From the NCBI GenBank assembly GCA_934133015.1, contig CAKPAQ010000067.1, positions 1-5,569 of the forward strand: a stretch of DNA of 5,569 bases, written 5' to 3'. Made by a program: the position numbers and the translations under genes. Under the pieces are notes generated by a model that was not told the DNA's origin, searched no databases, and saw nothing but the letters and a program-made list of their open reading frames with translations. Positions 1 to 5,546 of the stretch are shown here, in pieces. Within the stretch, counting starts at the first letter, position 1. Each line of letters starts with the position of its first letter. The stretch comes from an uncultured Bacilli bacterium. Lineage in GTDB: Bacteria > Bacillota_I > Bacilli_A > RF39 > UBA660.

Positions 1-746
1 CTGTTGGAAATATGTTTAAAAACAGTTATGACTACCAAAGAAGTTTAGATAGCCATATGATGAAGAATACCGAATGGGGAGCGGTAGCTTATCTTCAACA
101 TTCGATATATGGAAGTCAATCCAGCATAAGGATAAACAATAATAGTGCCTATATCACAGGCTATGCAGCTACTGAAGAACCAACTATAGGATATAATGGT
201 GGAACAAGTATAGATGGTAATAGAAATGAATCTACTGCATTGGGAGTAGATGGAACATATACCGTAAATTATTTAAATAATAATTCTAATATAGCGTCAA
301 CTACAGGAAATAAAACAGGTATTTATGACATGTCAGGAGGAGCATGGGAATATGTAGCTGGTTATACAACAGGAGCAACAACAATAGGAGGATCAAGTGG
401 AATAACTAACCTATACTCCAATTTCTTTAATGATAGTAATTACACAAAATATTGGGATAAATATGCATCTACAGTTTTGACGCAATTCAATAATAGAATA
501 TTAGGTGATGCGACCGGTGAAATAGGCTCATTTGGAAGTGTTCCAGATCCAGATGGTTATAATAGATATAATTCTAGCTGGTACAATGATTTGGCAAATT
601 TTCCATATTCATCAGCACCTTGGTTTGTACGTGGTGGTTTTTGGAGTAATGGTATTGGATCTGGTATGTTTGCATTTTATGCACACACTGGTGCAACTTA
701 TGCTGATTATTCATTCCGTGTGATTTTAACGCCAGAGGAGGTTTAA
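1..746 (+). CDS. Surface protein with FGE/C-type-lectin-like C-terminal domain (5' end cut by window)
   Basis: This is the C-terminal part of a larger protein. The frame (codons from position 3) is open to the window edge, so the ATG at 12 is probably internal. Counting that Met as residue 1, 244 residues are visible. They are rich in Asn, Gly, Ser, Thr, Tyr and aromatics, as in secreted adhesins. Motifs resemble the formylglycine-generating-enzyme/sulfatase-modifying fold, a C-type-lectin variant: KNTEWGAVAYL (18-28), GIYDMSGGAWEYVAG (103-117, like the family's N-x-WEW segment), and near the end VRGGFW (206-211) followed by SFRVIL (234-239, like the family's RGGSW...GFR ending). No cysteine is visible, so FGE catalysis is very unlikely and a binding role is inferred. 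Similar domains occur at the C-termini of pilin-like or surface proteins of gut Firmicutes and in targets of diversity-generating retroelements. The N-terminus, signal or anchor is outside the window. Fold assignment is moderately sure; ligand unknown. Confidence 0.7.
   Translation, partial: VGNMFKNSYDYQRSLDSHMMKNTEWGAVAYLQHSIYGSQSSIRINNNSAYITGYAATEEPTIGYNGGTSIDGNRNESTALGVDGTYTVNYLNNNSNIASTTGNKTGIYDMSGGAWEYVAGYTTGATTIGGSSGITNLYSNFFNDSNYTKYWDKYASTVLTQFNNRILGDATGEIGSFGSVPDPDGYNRYNSSWYNDLANFPYSSAPWFVRGGFWSNGIGSGMFAFYAHTGATYADYSFRVILTPEEV
736..741 (+). promoter_or_regulatory. Shine-Dalgarno AGGAGG inside the end of the lectin-like gene
   Basis: AGGAGG overlaps the last codons (Glu-Glu-Val) before the TAA at 744. 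Its placement 4-6 bases before 745-748 fits initiation of the small peptide frame that follows, although no canonical start codon is present there. The Glu-Glu-Val codons could also produce it by chance. Confidence 0.35.
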
Positions 747-747
747 T

Positions 748-819
748 AAGGAAACTTTAATTTTATCGATACTGGGGTTAATAGGTTTAGTAATAGTAAC
801 AGTACATCAATATAATTAA
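748..819 (+). pseudogene. Small hydrophobic membrane-peptide frame lacking a start codon
   Basis: Directly after the stop of the lectin-like gene lies a frame reading KETLILSILGLIGLV, then IVTVHQYN and TAA. It is about 23 residues with one membrane-spanning stretch, a charged N-end and a polar C-end. A perfect Shine-Dalgarno AGGAGG (736-741) sits at the right distance, but there is no ATG, GTG or TTG in frame. The junction reads TTTAATAAGG. One extra G (TTTAATGAAGG) would create an ATG overlapping the upstream TAA, giving M-K-E-T. So it looks like a translationally coupled small membrane peptide that has lost one base, or a sequence error. Expression through a +1 shift near the upstream stop cannot be excluded. 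The short length means chance is possible, and no function can be assigned. Confidence 0.35.
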
Positions 820-828
820 ATCATTTTT

Positions 829-865
829 AAAACAGATAAAATAAAATTATCTGTTTTTTCTTTTT
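829..865 (+). terminator. Intrinsic terminator after the lectin-like gene
   Basis: There is a perfect 11-bp stem, AAAACAGATAA (829-839) with TTATCTGTTTT (847-857), a 7-base loop, and a T-rich tail (854-865). It separates the surface-protein unit from the downstream operon. The A-rich 5' arm could also allow some function on the opposite strand, but no gene reads toward it from the right. Confidence 0.85.
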
Positions 866-875
866 CTTCTAATAT

Positions 876-903
876 TCGACAATTTTCATCTAACAACTAT
901 ATT
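876..903 (+). promoter_or_regulatory. Probable sigma-A promoter of the SPOR-radC-mreCD-spoIVF operon
   Basis: A -35 box TCGACA (876-881, five of six matches to TTGACA) is followed after 16 bases by a -10 box TATATT (898-903). Transcription would start near 910, leaving a short leader of about 16 bases before the ATG at 926. The position just after a terminator and before the first gene of a tight operon supports it. Confidence 0.6.
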
Positions 904-925
904 AATATTAATACGGGTGAAGAAA

Positions 926-1369
926 ATGAAAATAAACTTTTTAATATCTATTGTTTGTGCATTACTACTAGGATACCTGTGTGCCAATTTTATTTTTTCA
1001 GAATATAAAGATAGTCAAACTGTATATGGCGAATCCGGTACCATTTATTTTCTTCAATATGGCGTCTACACAAATAAAGAACACGAAAAGATAAATGCTT
1101 CTAAATACCTAGAAGTAAAAGAAAATGATAAATATTACATTTATATTGGAATGACCACTAGTTTAGAAAATGCTGAAAAAATAAAGAGAACTTATAAAGA
1201 TAAGGGCATTGAATTATATATAAAATCAGATTACGTTTCAAATAAAGAATTCGTAAGTGAATTATCTCAATATGACATTCTACTTGATAATTCAAAAACC
1301 GAAGAAGAAATGAACTCAGTTCTATCAACAGTACTATCATCATACGAGGAATTTGTCTTAAACAAATAA
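926..1369 (+). CDS. SPOR-domain single-pass membrane protein (SpoIIB-like position)
   Basis: This 147-residue protein has an N-terminal membrane anchor (about residues 4-24) followed by an extracytoplasmic domain. Residues 39-101 fit the SPOR fold, which binds septal peptidoglycan lacking stem peptides: YFLQYGVY (first strand, 41-48), YYIYIGMTTSLENAEKIK (70-87, second strand and helix) and GIELYIK (94-100, last strand). The tail (102-147) is charged and probably helical. The ATG at 926 is preferred because GGGTGA (915-920) lies 5 bases upstream; a GTG at 917 in the same frame has no ribosome binding site. In Bacillus subtilis the SPOR-containing sporulation protein SpoIIB occupies this place upstream of radC and mre genes, though it is much larger, with a long cytoplasmic part. 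The stop overlaps the radC start in TAATG, so the two are translationally coupled. A role in engulfment or septum maturation is inferred from position and fold. Confidence 0.7.
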   Translation: MKINFLISIVCALLLGYLCANFIFSEYKDSQTVYGESGTIYFLQYGVYTNKEHEKINASKYLEVKENDKYYIYIGMTTSLENAEKIKRTYKDKGIELYIKSDYVSNKEFVSELSQYDILLDNSKTEEEMNSVLSTVLSSYEEFVLNK

Positions 1370-2055
1370 TGAAAATCAAAGACATTCCTATATATGATAG
1401 ACCAAGAGAAAGATTTCTAGCATATGGCGTAGAAAGTCTATCAAATGAAGAACTGATTTCAATCCTAATAAAAACCGGTAGTAAAAAACATTCAGTTAAA
1501 GATATTGCCCTAGAAATATTATCAATTAGCGATGGCCTAACTAATATATCTAACCTAACTAAAGAACAATTACTAAAAATAAATGGTATAGGACTAACTA
1601 AAGCTATAGAAATACTTAGCGCTATTGAACTAGGAAAAAGAATATTTATAACTGGAAAACAGCTAAAAAAAATAAAGTTTTCTAATCCAGCTGATATATA
1701 TGAAAATACTAAATACTTATTTAAAGATAAAAAACAAGAATATTTTTATTGCTTTTATCTAAATAATAAAAATGAAGTTATAGAAAGGAAATTATTATTT
1801 ATGGGAACAATTAATCGTAGCTTAGTACATCCTCGTGAAATATTTAAAAATGCTTACTTAACAAGTGCCTCATCAATTATATGTATGCATAATCATCCTA
1901 GTGGAGATATAACCCCAAGTAGAGAAGATATTAGACTAACTAATACCCTAGTAGAATTAGGTAGATTAAACTTAATTCCTGTAGTAGATCATATTATTGT
2001 TTCAGATGATAAATATTATAGCTTTTATGAAGATGGTAAGATTATTAATATGTAA
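1369..2055 (+). CDS. radC: RadC family JAMM/MPN-domain protein
   Basis: This is a full-length RadC (228 residues, close to the usual 225-231). Residues 1-95 form the N-terminal UPF0758 part: RPRERFLAYG near the start, LSNEEL(I)SILIKTG (24-37) and a helix-hairpin-helix segment (63-90, KINGIGLTKA). Residues 105-228 form the JAMM metal-binding domain with HNHPSGD (174-180) and PSREDI (183-188), giving the zinc ligands H174, H176 and D187. VVDHIIV (205-211) follows as in the family. The cellular role is not settled: the old DNA-repair assignment was withdrawn for E. coli, and a DNA-linked function is only suggested by the helix-hairpin-helix. Its ATG overlaps the preceding stop, and no good Shine-Dalgarno sits at the right distance, so translation probably depends on coupling. 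RadC next to mre genes is a conserved arrangement in Firmicutes; here the usual mreB between radC and mreC is absent. Confidence 0.95.
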   Translation: MKIKDIPIYDRPRERFLAYGVESLSNEELISILIKTGSKKHSVKDIALEILSISDGLTNISNLTKEQLLKINGIGLTKAIEILSAIELGKRIFITGKQLKKIKFSNPADIYENTKYLFKDKKQEYFYCFYLNNKNEVIERKLLFMGTINRSLVHPREIFKNAYLTSASSIICMHNHPSGDITPSREDIRLTNTLVELGRLNLIPVVDHIIVSDDKYYSFYEDGKIINM

Positions 2056-2071
2056 AGGATGACCTGATAAA

Positions 2072-2827
2072 ATGAGAAAAAGAAAGAAAAAAAATAAGAA
2101 AAAAAACTATATAATATTAGCTATAATCTTACTAATATTATTAACAATATTCTATTATTCATTTAATAATATAGAAGCATCAACTACTTTTTTTCATGAT
2201 ATTGGAAGCTTTATAAATAGTATTTTTATTAGTAAAAAAGTAAATTATTTAAATACAACCAGCCTAAAAGAACAAGCTCAAAAAGAAGAAATAATTGAAT
2301 TAAAAAATATGCTAAATCTAAAAGAAACCATGACATCATACCAAATGGTTTATACCACTGTAACAAGTAGAAATAATGACTATTGGTTTTACACTTTAAC
2401 TATAGATAAAGGCAAAAAAGATGGTATTAAAAAAGATATGATTGTGATAAATGAAAAAGGGTTAGTTGGCAGAGTAATTGACGTAAATAACTTTTCCAGT
2501 ATCATAAAATTAATAACTGCCAATGATTCATATAATAAAATATCAGTTAATATTAATTCTGATTCTACTACTTATAATGGCATAATAACTGGTTATGATA
2601 TCAATAAAAACTTAATTTTAATTACCTGTATTCGTAGTACTAGTAATGTTAAAATAGGTGATAATATTACTACAAATGGTTTAGGAACCTTATTTCCAGA
2701 AGGAATATACATTGGAAAAGTAGAAGAAATATTAAGCGATGATCTTGGTGTAAGTAAAGTATTAGGTGTAAAGTCAGAAGTCAATTTTGAAAATTTAAAA
2801 TATCTAGCAGTATTAAAGAGAGTATAA
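2072..2827 (+). CDS. mreC: Rod shape-determining protein MreC
   Basis: MreC is a bitopic scaffold of the elongasome that links MreB filaments and MreD to the wall synthases PBP2 and RodA. The 251-residue protein has a very basic cytoplasmic head (residues 1-11, almost all Lys/Arg), one membrane helix (12-30), an amphipathic and coiled-coil region (about 55-85) and the extracytoplasmic beta domain (about 90-251). Family-typical stretches are LTIDKGKKDGIKKDM (109-123), EKGLVGRVIDV (128-138), ITANDS (148-153), GDNITTNGLGTLFPEGIYIG (196-215) and the C-terminal FENLKYLAVL (239-248). It is somewhat shorter than the Bacillus protein (about 290), which has an extra C-terminal tail. AAAGGATG (2054-2061) lies 10 bases before the ATG. 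It follows radC after 16 bases and precedes mreD by one base. No mreB is present in the window. Confidence 0.95.
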   Translation: MRKRKKKNKKKNYIILAIILLILLTIFYYSFNNIEASTTFFHDIGSFINSIFISKKVNYLNTTSLKEQAQKEEIIELKNMLNLKETMTSYQMVYTTVTSRNNDYWFYTLTIDKGKKDGIKKDMIVINEKGLVGRVIDVNNFSSIIKLITANDSYNKISVNINSDSTTYNGIITGYDINKNLILITCIRSTSNVKIGDNITTNGLGTLFPEGIYIGKVEEILSDDLGVSKVLGVKSEVNFENLKYLAVLKRV

Positions 2828-2828
2828 T

Positions 2829-3299
2829 ATGTATTTTATAATTATTGGCTTATTACTTGATTCCTTATTATCAAACTACTTTCCTTACTTTTATAATTTA
2901 ACTCTTTTTCAACCTTCAATTTTTTGTGTAATATTAGTATTCTTATATTTTAAAATAAAAAATGAAAAATTATTTCTTAGACAAGGTCTTTTATTCACAA
3001 TAATAGGCTCTTTAATAACAGGAAACATTTTAATTATTAAAGTAGCTAGTTTTTTACTTATCTCTTTTTTCTTACATCAATTAAAGGAAAATTACAAACT
3101 AAATTTTGTTGTTTACATATTAGGAATAATAGGGGCAATATTTATAAACCTATTTACTTCATATTTAATATACATGTTACTAACCAAAACTAATTTATCA
3201 ATTATAAACTTTTTTAACTTATATATTCACACCATTCTTTTTAACATAATTTTAAGCACAATTATTTATTATTTTGGTATAAAAAAGTTACCTCGTTAA
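2829..3299 (+). CDS. mreD: Rod shape-determining protein MreD
   Basis: This is a 156-residue very hydrophobic integral membrane protein with about five or six helices (roughly 2-20, 28-42, 52-70, 71-84, 93-118 and 128-149), matching MreD in length (about 160-170) and topology. MreD sequences are poorly conserved, so the call rests mainly on topology and on its position one base after mreC. The N-terminal pattern, with a Leu-Leu-Asp in the first helix (LLLDSLLSNYFP, 8-19) and a pair of short charged loops (42-51 and 85-91), also fits. It partners MreC in the elongation complex. Base composition is extremely AT-rich, as expected for a Phe/Ile/Leu/Lys-rich membrane protein in this genome. The ribosome binding site is weak (AGAGAG just before the mreC stop), which suggests coupling to mreC. 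Confidence 0.88.
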   Translation: MYFIIIGLLLDSLLSNYFPYFYNLTLFQPSIFCVILVFLYFKIKNEKLFLRQGLLFTIIGSLITGNILIIKVASFLLISFFLHQLKENYKLNFVVYILGIIGAIFINLFTSYLIYMLLTKTNLSIINFFNLYIHTILFNIILSTIIYYFGIKKLPR

Positions 3300-3320
3300 T
3301 ATTAATTACTAGGTGATATT

Positions 3321-3935
3321 ATGGATGAATATAAATCTATAAATAAATATTTAAATAAAAAAAGAAAACCAAACAACAAAACTACTAAAAATAAAAAAAT
3401 ATTATTCCAATTCCTAAATAATTGCTTAATTTCTATATTCTTATTTGTACTAACTTTATGTATTATAAAAATTTATCCAAATACCAAAGAAATAATATAT
3501 AAAAATGTATACCAAACTAATTTTTCTTTTGCTAGTATTAATTCTAACTATGAAAAATATTTTGGTTCAATATTACCAATTGAGTCATATATTGGACAAA
3601 AAACAGAAACTGTATTTAATGAAAATTTGGTGTATAATCATAAAGAAAAATATAATGAGGGAGTTAAACTTACTGTAAATAAATCCTACTTAATGCCTGT
3701 TCTTGAAAGTGGAATTGTTGTCTTTAAAGGTAACAAAGAATTATATGGAGAAACTATAATTGTTCAACAAGTAGATGGTGTAGATTTATGGTATGTCAAT
3801 GTTAACAGTGATTCAGTTAAATTATATGATTATGTAGAAAAGGGAAGCTTGTTAGGTGAATGTAAAGATACCGAAATATATCTATATTATCAAAAAAATG
3901 GAGAATTCTTAAATTACGAAAAATATTTACCATAA
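3321..3935 (+). CDS. spoIVFA: SpoIVFA-like membrane protein with degenerate LytM/M23 domain
   Basis: In Bacillus, SpoIVFA holds the protease SpoIVFB and its inhibitor BofA in a complex at the outer forespore membrane and is itself cut to release activity. This 204-residue protein has a basic cytoplasmic N-terminus (residues 1-26), one membrane helix (27-49), a linker facing the intermembrane space (50-115) and a LytM/M23-type domain (about 117-202). The domain shows the fold's landmarks MPVLESGIVV (125-134), YGETIIVQQ (142-150), the lipoyl-like DYVEKGSLLG (170-179) and IYLYYQKNGEFLNYEKYL (186-203). The zinc ligands of active M23 peptidases (H-x3-D and H-x-H) are absent, so it is not a peptidase; this is also so in known SpoIVFA. 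It is shorter than the Bacillus protein (264). AGGTGA (3311-3316) lies 4 bases before the ATG. Its end overlaps the inferred start of spoIVFB. The minC and minD genes that precede it in Bacillus are missing here. Confidence 0.82.
   Translation: MDEYKSINKYLNKKRKPNNKTTKNKKILFQFLNNCLISIFLFVLTLCIIKIYPNTKEIIYKNVYQTNFSFASINSNYEKYFGSILPIESYIGQKTETVFNENLVYNHKEKYNEGVKLTVNKSYLMPVLESGIVVFKGNKELYGETIIVQQVDGVDLWYVNVNSDSVKLYDYVEKGSLLGECKDTEIYLYYQKNGEFLNYEKYLP
3900..3904 (+). promoter_or_regulatory. Ribosome binding site deciding the spoIVFB start
   Basis: GGAGA lies inside spoIVFA, 8 bases before the ATT codon at 3913. The only in-frame conventional start, TTG at 3982, is preceded by pyrimidine-rich sequence with no Shine-Dalgarno. 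This supports initiation at 3913. Confidence 0.5.
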
Positions 3936-4656
3936 AATAAAACTCCATCCCTTATTTTATTTTCTTTTACTTATATCATCCTTGACTGGACATTTTCGTT
4001 CAGTCTTAATTTTTACTACTATAATAGTAGTTCATGAATTAGGTCATTTCATAACCGGTTATTTACTAGGTTGGAAATGTATAAGAATAGATATTTACCC
4101 TTATGGTGGATGTAGTAATTTTAATGTACCTGTCAATATTCCACTGAAAGAAGAATTTTTAGTTTTAATAATGGGCCCATTAATTCAAATTATTTTTATC
4201 TATCTAATTAAATATATAGTAAGTAGTGATACTTATAATATTTTTAAACTTTATAGTACTTGGATATTAGGCTTTAATTTATTACCAATTTATCCATTAG
4301 ATGGTGGTAAATTTATTCAATTGGTATTATCAAAAATACTTTCTTATTATCAATCAATCAAATTTACAATCTATATTAGTTACTTTACTTTTATAACTAT
4401 TTTAATTACAACTTTATTCTTTAAATTTAATCTAATAATGTTTTTAATTTTTTTCCTATTAGGTATTAGTTTATGGAAAGAAATAAGAAGATCATACTTT
4501 TATTATCAATCATTTTTATTAGAAAGATATATGAATAATTATATTTTTAAAAAGAAAATAAACATTTGTAAAATAATAGATATGAAAAAAGATAAAAAGC
4601 ACATAATATTAGGAATAGATGAAAAAGAGGCTTTAACTAAATATTTTAACAGTTGA
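3913..4656 (+). CDS. spoIVFB: SpoIVFB intramembrane zinc protease (site-2 protease family M50), probable AUU start
   Basis: SpoIVFB is the membrane-embedded metalloprotease that removes the pro-sequence of sigma-K in the mother cell. Numbering from the ATT at 3913 gives 247 residues. Active-site motifs are HELGH (41-45, metal ligands H41 and H45, catalytic E42) and N122-x2-P-x2-PLDGG with the third ligand D130. PYGG (63-66) and LKEEFLVLIMGPL (78-90) also match the family. Six membrane helices are likely. The start is unusual. A conventional TTG at 3982 would delete the first helix, but the upstream codons read IKLHPLFYFLLLISSLTGH, which aligns with Bacillus SpoIVFB's KIHVHPFLW...LTGH (from memory). 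Starting at 3913 gives nearly the same N-terminal length. This makes a 23-base overlap with spoIVFA. The C-terminal CBS region (about 200-247) is shorter than in Bacillus (288 residues in total), keeping the FLLERY lead-in and the final KYF segment. The stop is TGA. Confidence 0.9.
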   Translation: MTKNIYHKIKLHPLFYFLLLISSLTGHFRSVLIFTTIIVVHELGHFITGYLLGWKCIRIDIYPYGGCSNFNVPVNIPLKEEFLVLIMGPLIQIIFIYLIKYIVSSDTYNIFKLYSTWILGFNLLPIYPLDGGKFIQLVLSKILSYYQSIKFTIYISYFTFITILITTLFFKFNLIMFLIFFLLGISLWKEIRRSYFYYQSFLLERYMNNYIFKKKINICKIIDMKKDKKHIILGIDEKEALTKYFNS

Positions 4657-4660
4657 TATC

Positions 4661-4689
4661 TTGTCATTTTGTTAATTTCAAGTTATAAT
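4661..4689 (+). promoter_or_regulatory. Near-consensus sigma-A promoter of the TasA-like gene
   Basis: TTGTCA (4661-4666) and TATAAT (4684-4689) are separated by exactly 17 bases, with one mismatch to consensus. Transcription would start near 4696-4697, giving a leader of about 18 bases that holds TAGGAGG (4701-4707). This makes the downstream gene an independent unit. No terminator is visible between the spoIVFB stop and this promoter, so operon read-through is also possible. Confidence 0.82.
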
Positions 4690-4714
4690 TACCTTAATGA
4701 TAGGAGGCTTAACT

Positions 4715-5458
4715 ATGAAACAAGATAAAGAAATTCAAGTTGAAACTGAAGATTTAGAAGCAGAACAAGAAGAAAAGGAAAAAGAGAAAAGAAGAAAAAT
4801 TATAATTATTTTAATATTACTTTTACTTTTATTACTTATGATAATATTTATGGTTACTTACTCTTTATTTTCTTATACTAAGAAAGGGGATACCGATAAT
4901 ACAGTAACAACAGGTAAAATAAAGTTCTTATATACTGAAAATACTGGTGTTGGGAATGGTATAAATATAACTAATGCTTTTCCAGTAGAAGATAGCGTAG
5001 GTAAGTCATATGCAACTGATAAATATGTCTTTGATTTTAAAGTTTCTGCTGAATTACCTGATAATACAACAGTACCATATGAAGTAACAGCCCGTATGAA
5101 TAGAAACTCAAGTTTACCTGCTAATGTAGTTAAAACATATTTAGTTTTACAAAATGGTAATACTGAAACTCCAAGTTCTTATACAGTTGATAATAATGGG
5201 GTAGTAAAAAGATATTCTGAACTTCCTGATACTTCTTTACAAGTAGGAAACTATGAAGATGGAAGTAAAATAGTAGAAAAAACTATTTATCAAGCAACTG
5301 CTGCTGGTAAAAACTATAATCAAGATTTTAGACTAAGAATGTGGATAGCCTCTGATACTGATTTTTCTGAAGTTGTTCAACCAGATGGAAGTGTAATATA
5401 TCCATACAATGATAAAAACTTTACTATTAATGTAAACGTATATTCTATTGATAAATAA
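4715..5458 (+). CDS. TasA/camelysin-like surface protein with acidic cytoplasmic head
   Basis: This 247-residue protein has a highly charged N-terminus (residues 1-28, Glu/Lys-rich and probably helical), a membrane helix made almost only of Ile and Leu (29-48) and an extracytoplasmic domain (49-247). Right after the helix, VTYSLFSYTKKG and DNTVTTGKIKF (47-71) resemble the TasA/CalY signature, where a 'A-x-F-s-d-t' segment precedes 'f-x-a-G-x-l-x-l'. The rest is polar, beta-rich (Thr/Asn/Val/Tyr) and has no cysteine. TasA and camelysin are secreted, SipW-processed biofilm-fibre or surface proteins. Here the charged 28-residue head suggests a membrane anchor rather than a normal cleaved signal peptide, but cleavage near 50 cannot be excluded. 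The ATG at 4715 is chosen because TAGGAGG lies 7 bases upstream; the in-frame ATG at 4697 falls at the predicted transcript start. It has its own promoter and terminator. A fibre or adhesin role is inferred; no SipW-like peptidase is in the window. Confidence 0.65.
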   Translation: MKQDKEIQVETEDLEAEQEEKEKEKRRKIIIILILLLLLLLMIIFMVTYSLFSYTKKGDTDNTVTTGKIKFLYTENTGVGNGINITNAFPVEDSVGKSYATDKYVFDFKVSAELPDNTTVPYEVTARMNRNSSLPANVVKTYLVLQNGNTETPSSYTVDNNGVVKRYSELPDTSLQVGNYEDGSKIVEKTIYQATAAGKNYNQDFRLRMWIASDTDFSEVVQPDGSVIYPYNDKNFTINVNVYSIDK

Positions 5459-5463
5459 ATATT

Positions 5464-5497
5464 AATTCTGAAAAAGTGAGAAATCACTTTTCAGAGT
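5464..5497 (+). repeat. Inverted repeat (hairpin with GAAA tetraloop) after the TasA-like gene
   Basis: CTGAAAAAGTGA (5468-5479) pairs with TCACTTTTCAG (5484-5494), with one bulged A and a GAAA loop. A further A-T pair and weaker pairs extend it outward. It is not followed directly by a T-run. Its 3' arm overlaps the 5' arm of the next hairpin (5493-5497), so the two cannot form fully at once. It may protect the mRNA 3' end or modulate termination. Confidence 0.6.
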
Positions 5498-5529
5498 GTT
5501 GACAAAGTTCAATACTCTTTTCTTTTTTT
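5493..5529 (+). terminator. Intrinsic terminator of the TasA-like gene
   Basis: A 10-bp stem, AGAGTGTTGA (5493-5502) with TCAATACTCT (5509-5518), has one G-U pair and a 6-base loop. It is followed by TTTCTTTTTTT (5519-5529). It ends the TasA-like unit, and possibly the whole upstream operon, before the next promoter. Confidence 0.82.
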
Positions 5530-5540
5530 CTAAAGTAGTG

Positions 5541-5546
5541 TATAAT
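5541..5546 (+). promoter_or_regulatory. -10 box of the next transcription unit (predicted rplU leader)
   Basis: A perfect TATAAT lies 12 bases after the terminator T-tract. At a 17-base spacing the -35 position is T-rich (TTTTCT, 5518-5523) and weak. Transcription would start near 5553 and enter a leader that the window cuts off. In Bacillus the gene after spoIVFB is rplU (ribosomal protein L21), preceded by a structured L21 leader that controls rplU and rpmA. By synteny that is the expected next gene, but nothing of its coding sequence is visible. Confidence 0.5.

Noticed and set aside
532..723. Open frame of 63 codons inside the lectin-like gene, other frame
   Set aside because: It lies wholly within a better-supported gene, has no ribosome binding site and shows no recognizable domain; a shadow frame.
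917..925. GTG at 917 as start of the SPOR gene
   Set aside because: Its bases belong to the GGGTGA ribosome binding site of the ATG at 926, and it has no Shine-Dalgarno of its own.
1158..1385. Minus-strand open frame opposite the SPOR gene
   Set aside because: The composition is the complement of an AT-rich gene. The + strand frame has a clear SPOR domain and operon context.
2593..2784. Minus-strand open frame opposite mreC
   Set aside because: It lies opposite conserved MreC beta-domain motifs and has no initiation signals.
3690..3930. Active M23 peptidase in the gene before spoIVFB
   Set aside because: The LytM fold landmarks are present but the zinc-binding histidines and aspartate are absent; SpoIVFA-like degeneracy explains it.
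4654..4656. Possible TGA-as-tryptophan code (Mollicutes code 4)
   Set aside because: Tryptophans in the genes are TGG and no gene has an internal in-frame TGA. This TGA ends SpoIVFB where the homologous final helix ends, so the standard bacterial code fits.
4697..4714. ATG at 4697 as start of the TasA-like gene
   Set aside because: It coincides with the predicted transcription start, and the extension would translate the TAGGAGG ribosome binding site.
5499..5504. Perfect TTGACA as a -35 box for the end-of-window promoter
   Set aside because: It is 36 bases from the TATAAT at 5541 and lies in the terminator stem; at a 17-base spacing the -10 position is a T-run. The match is incidental.
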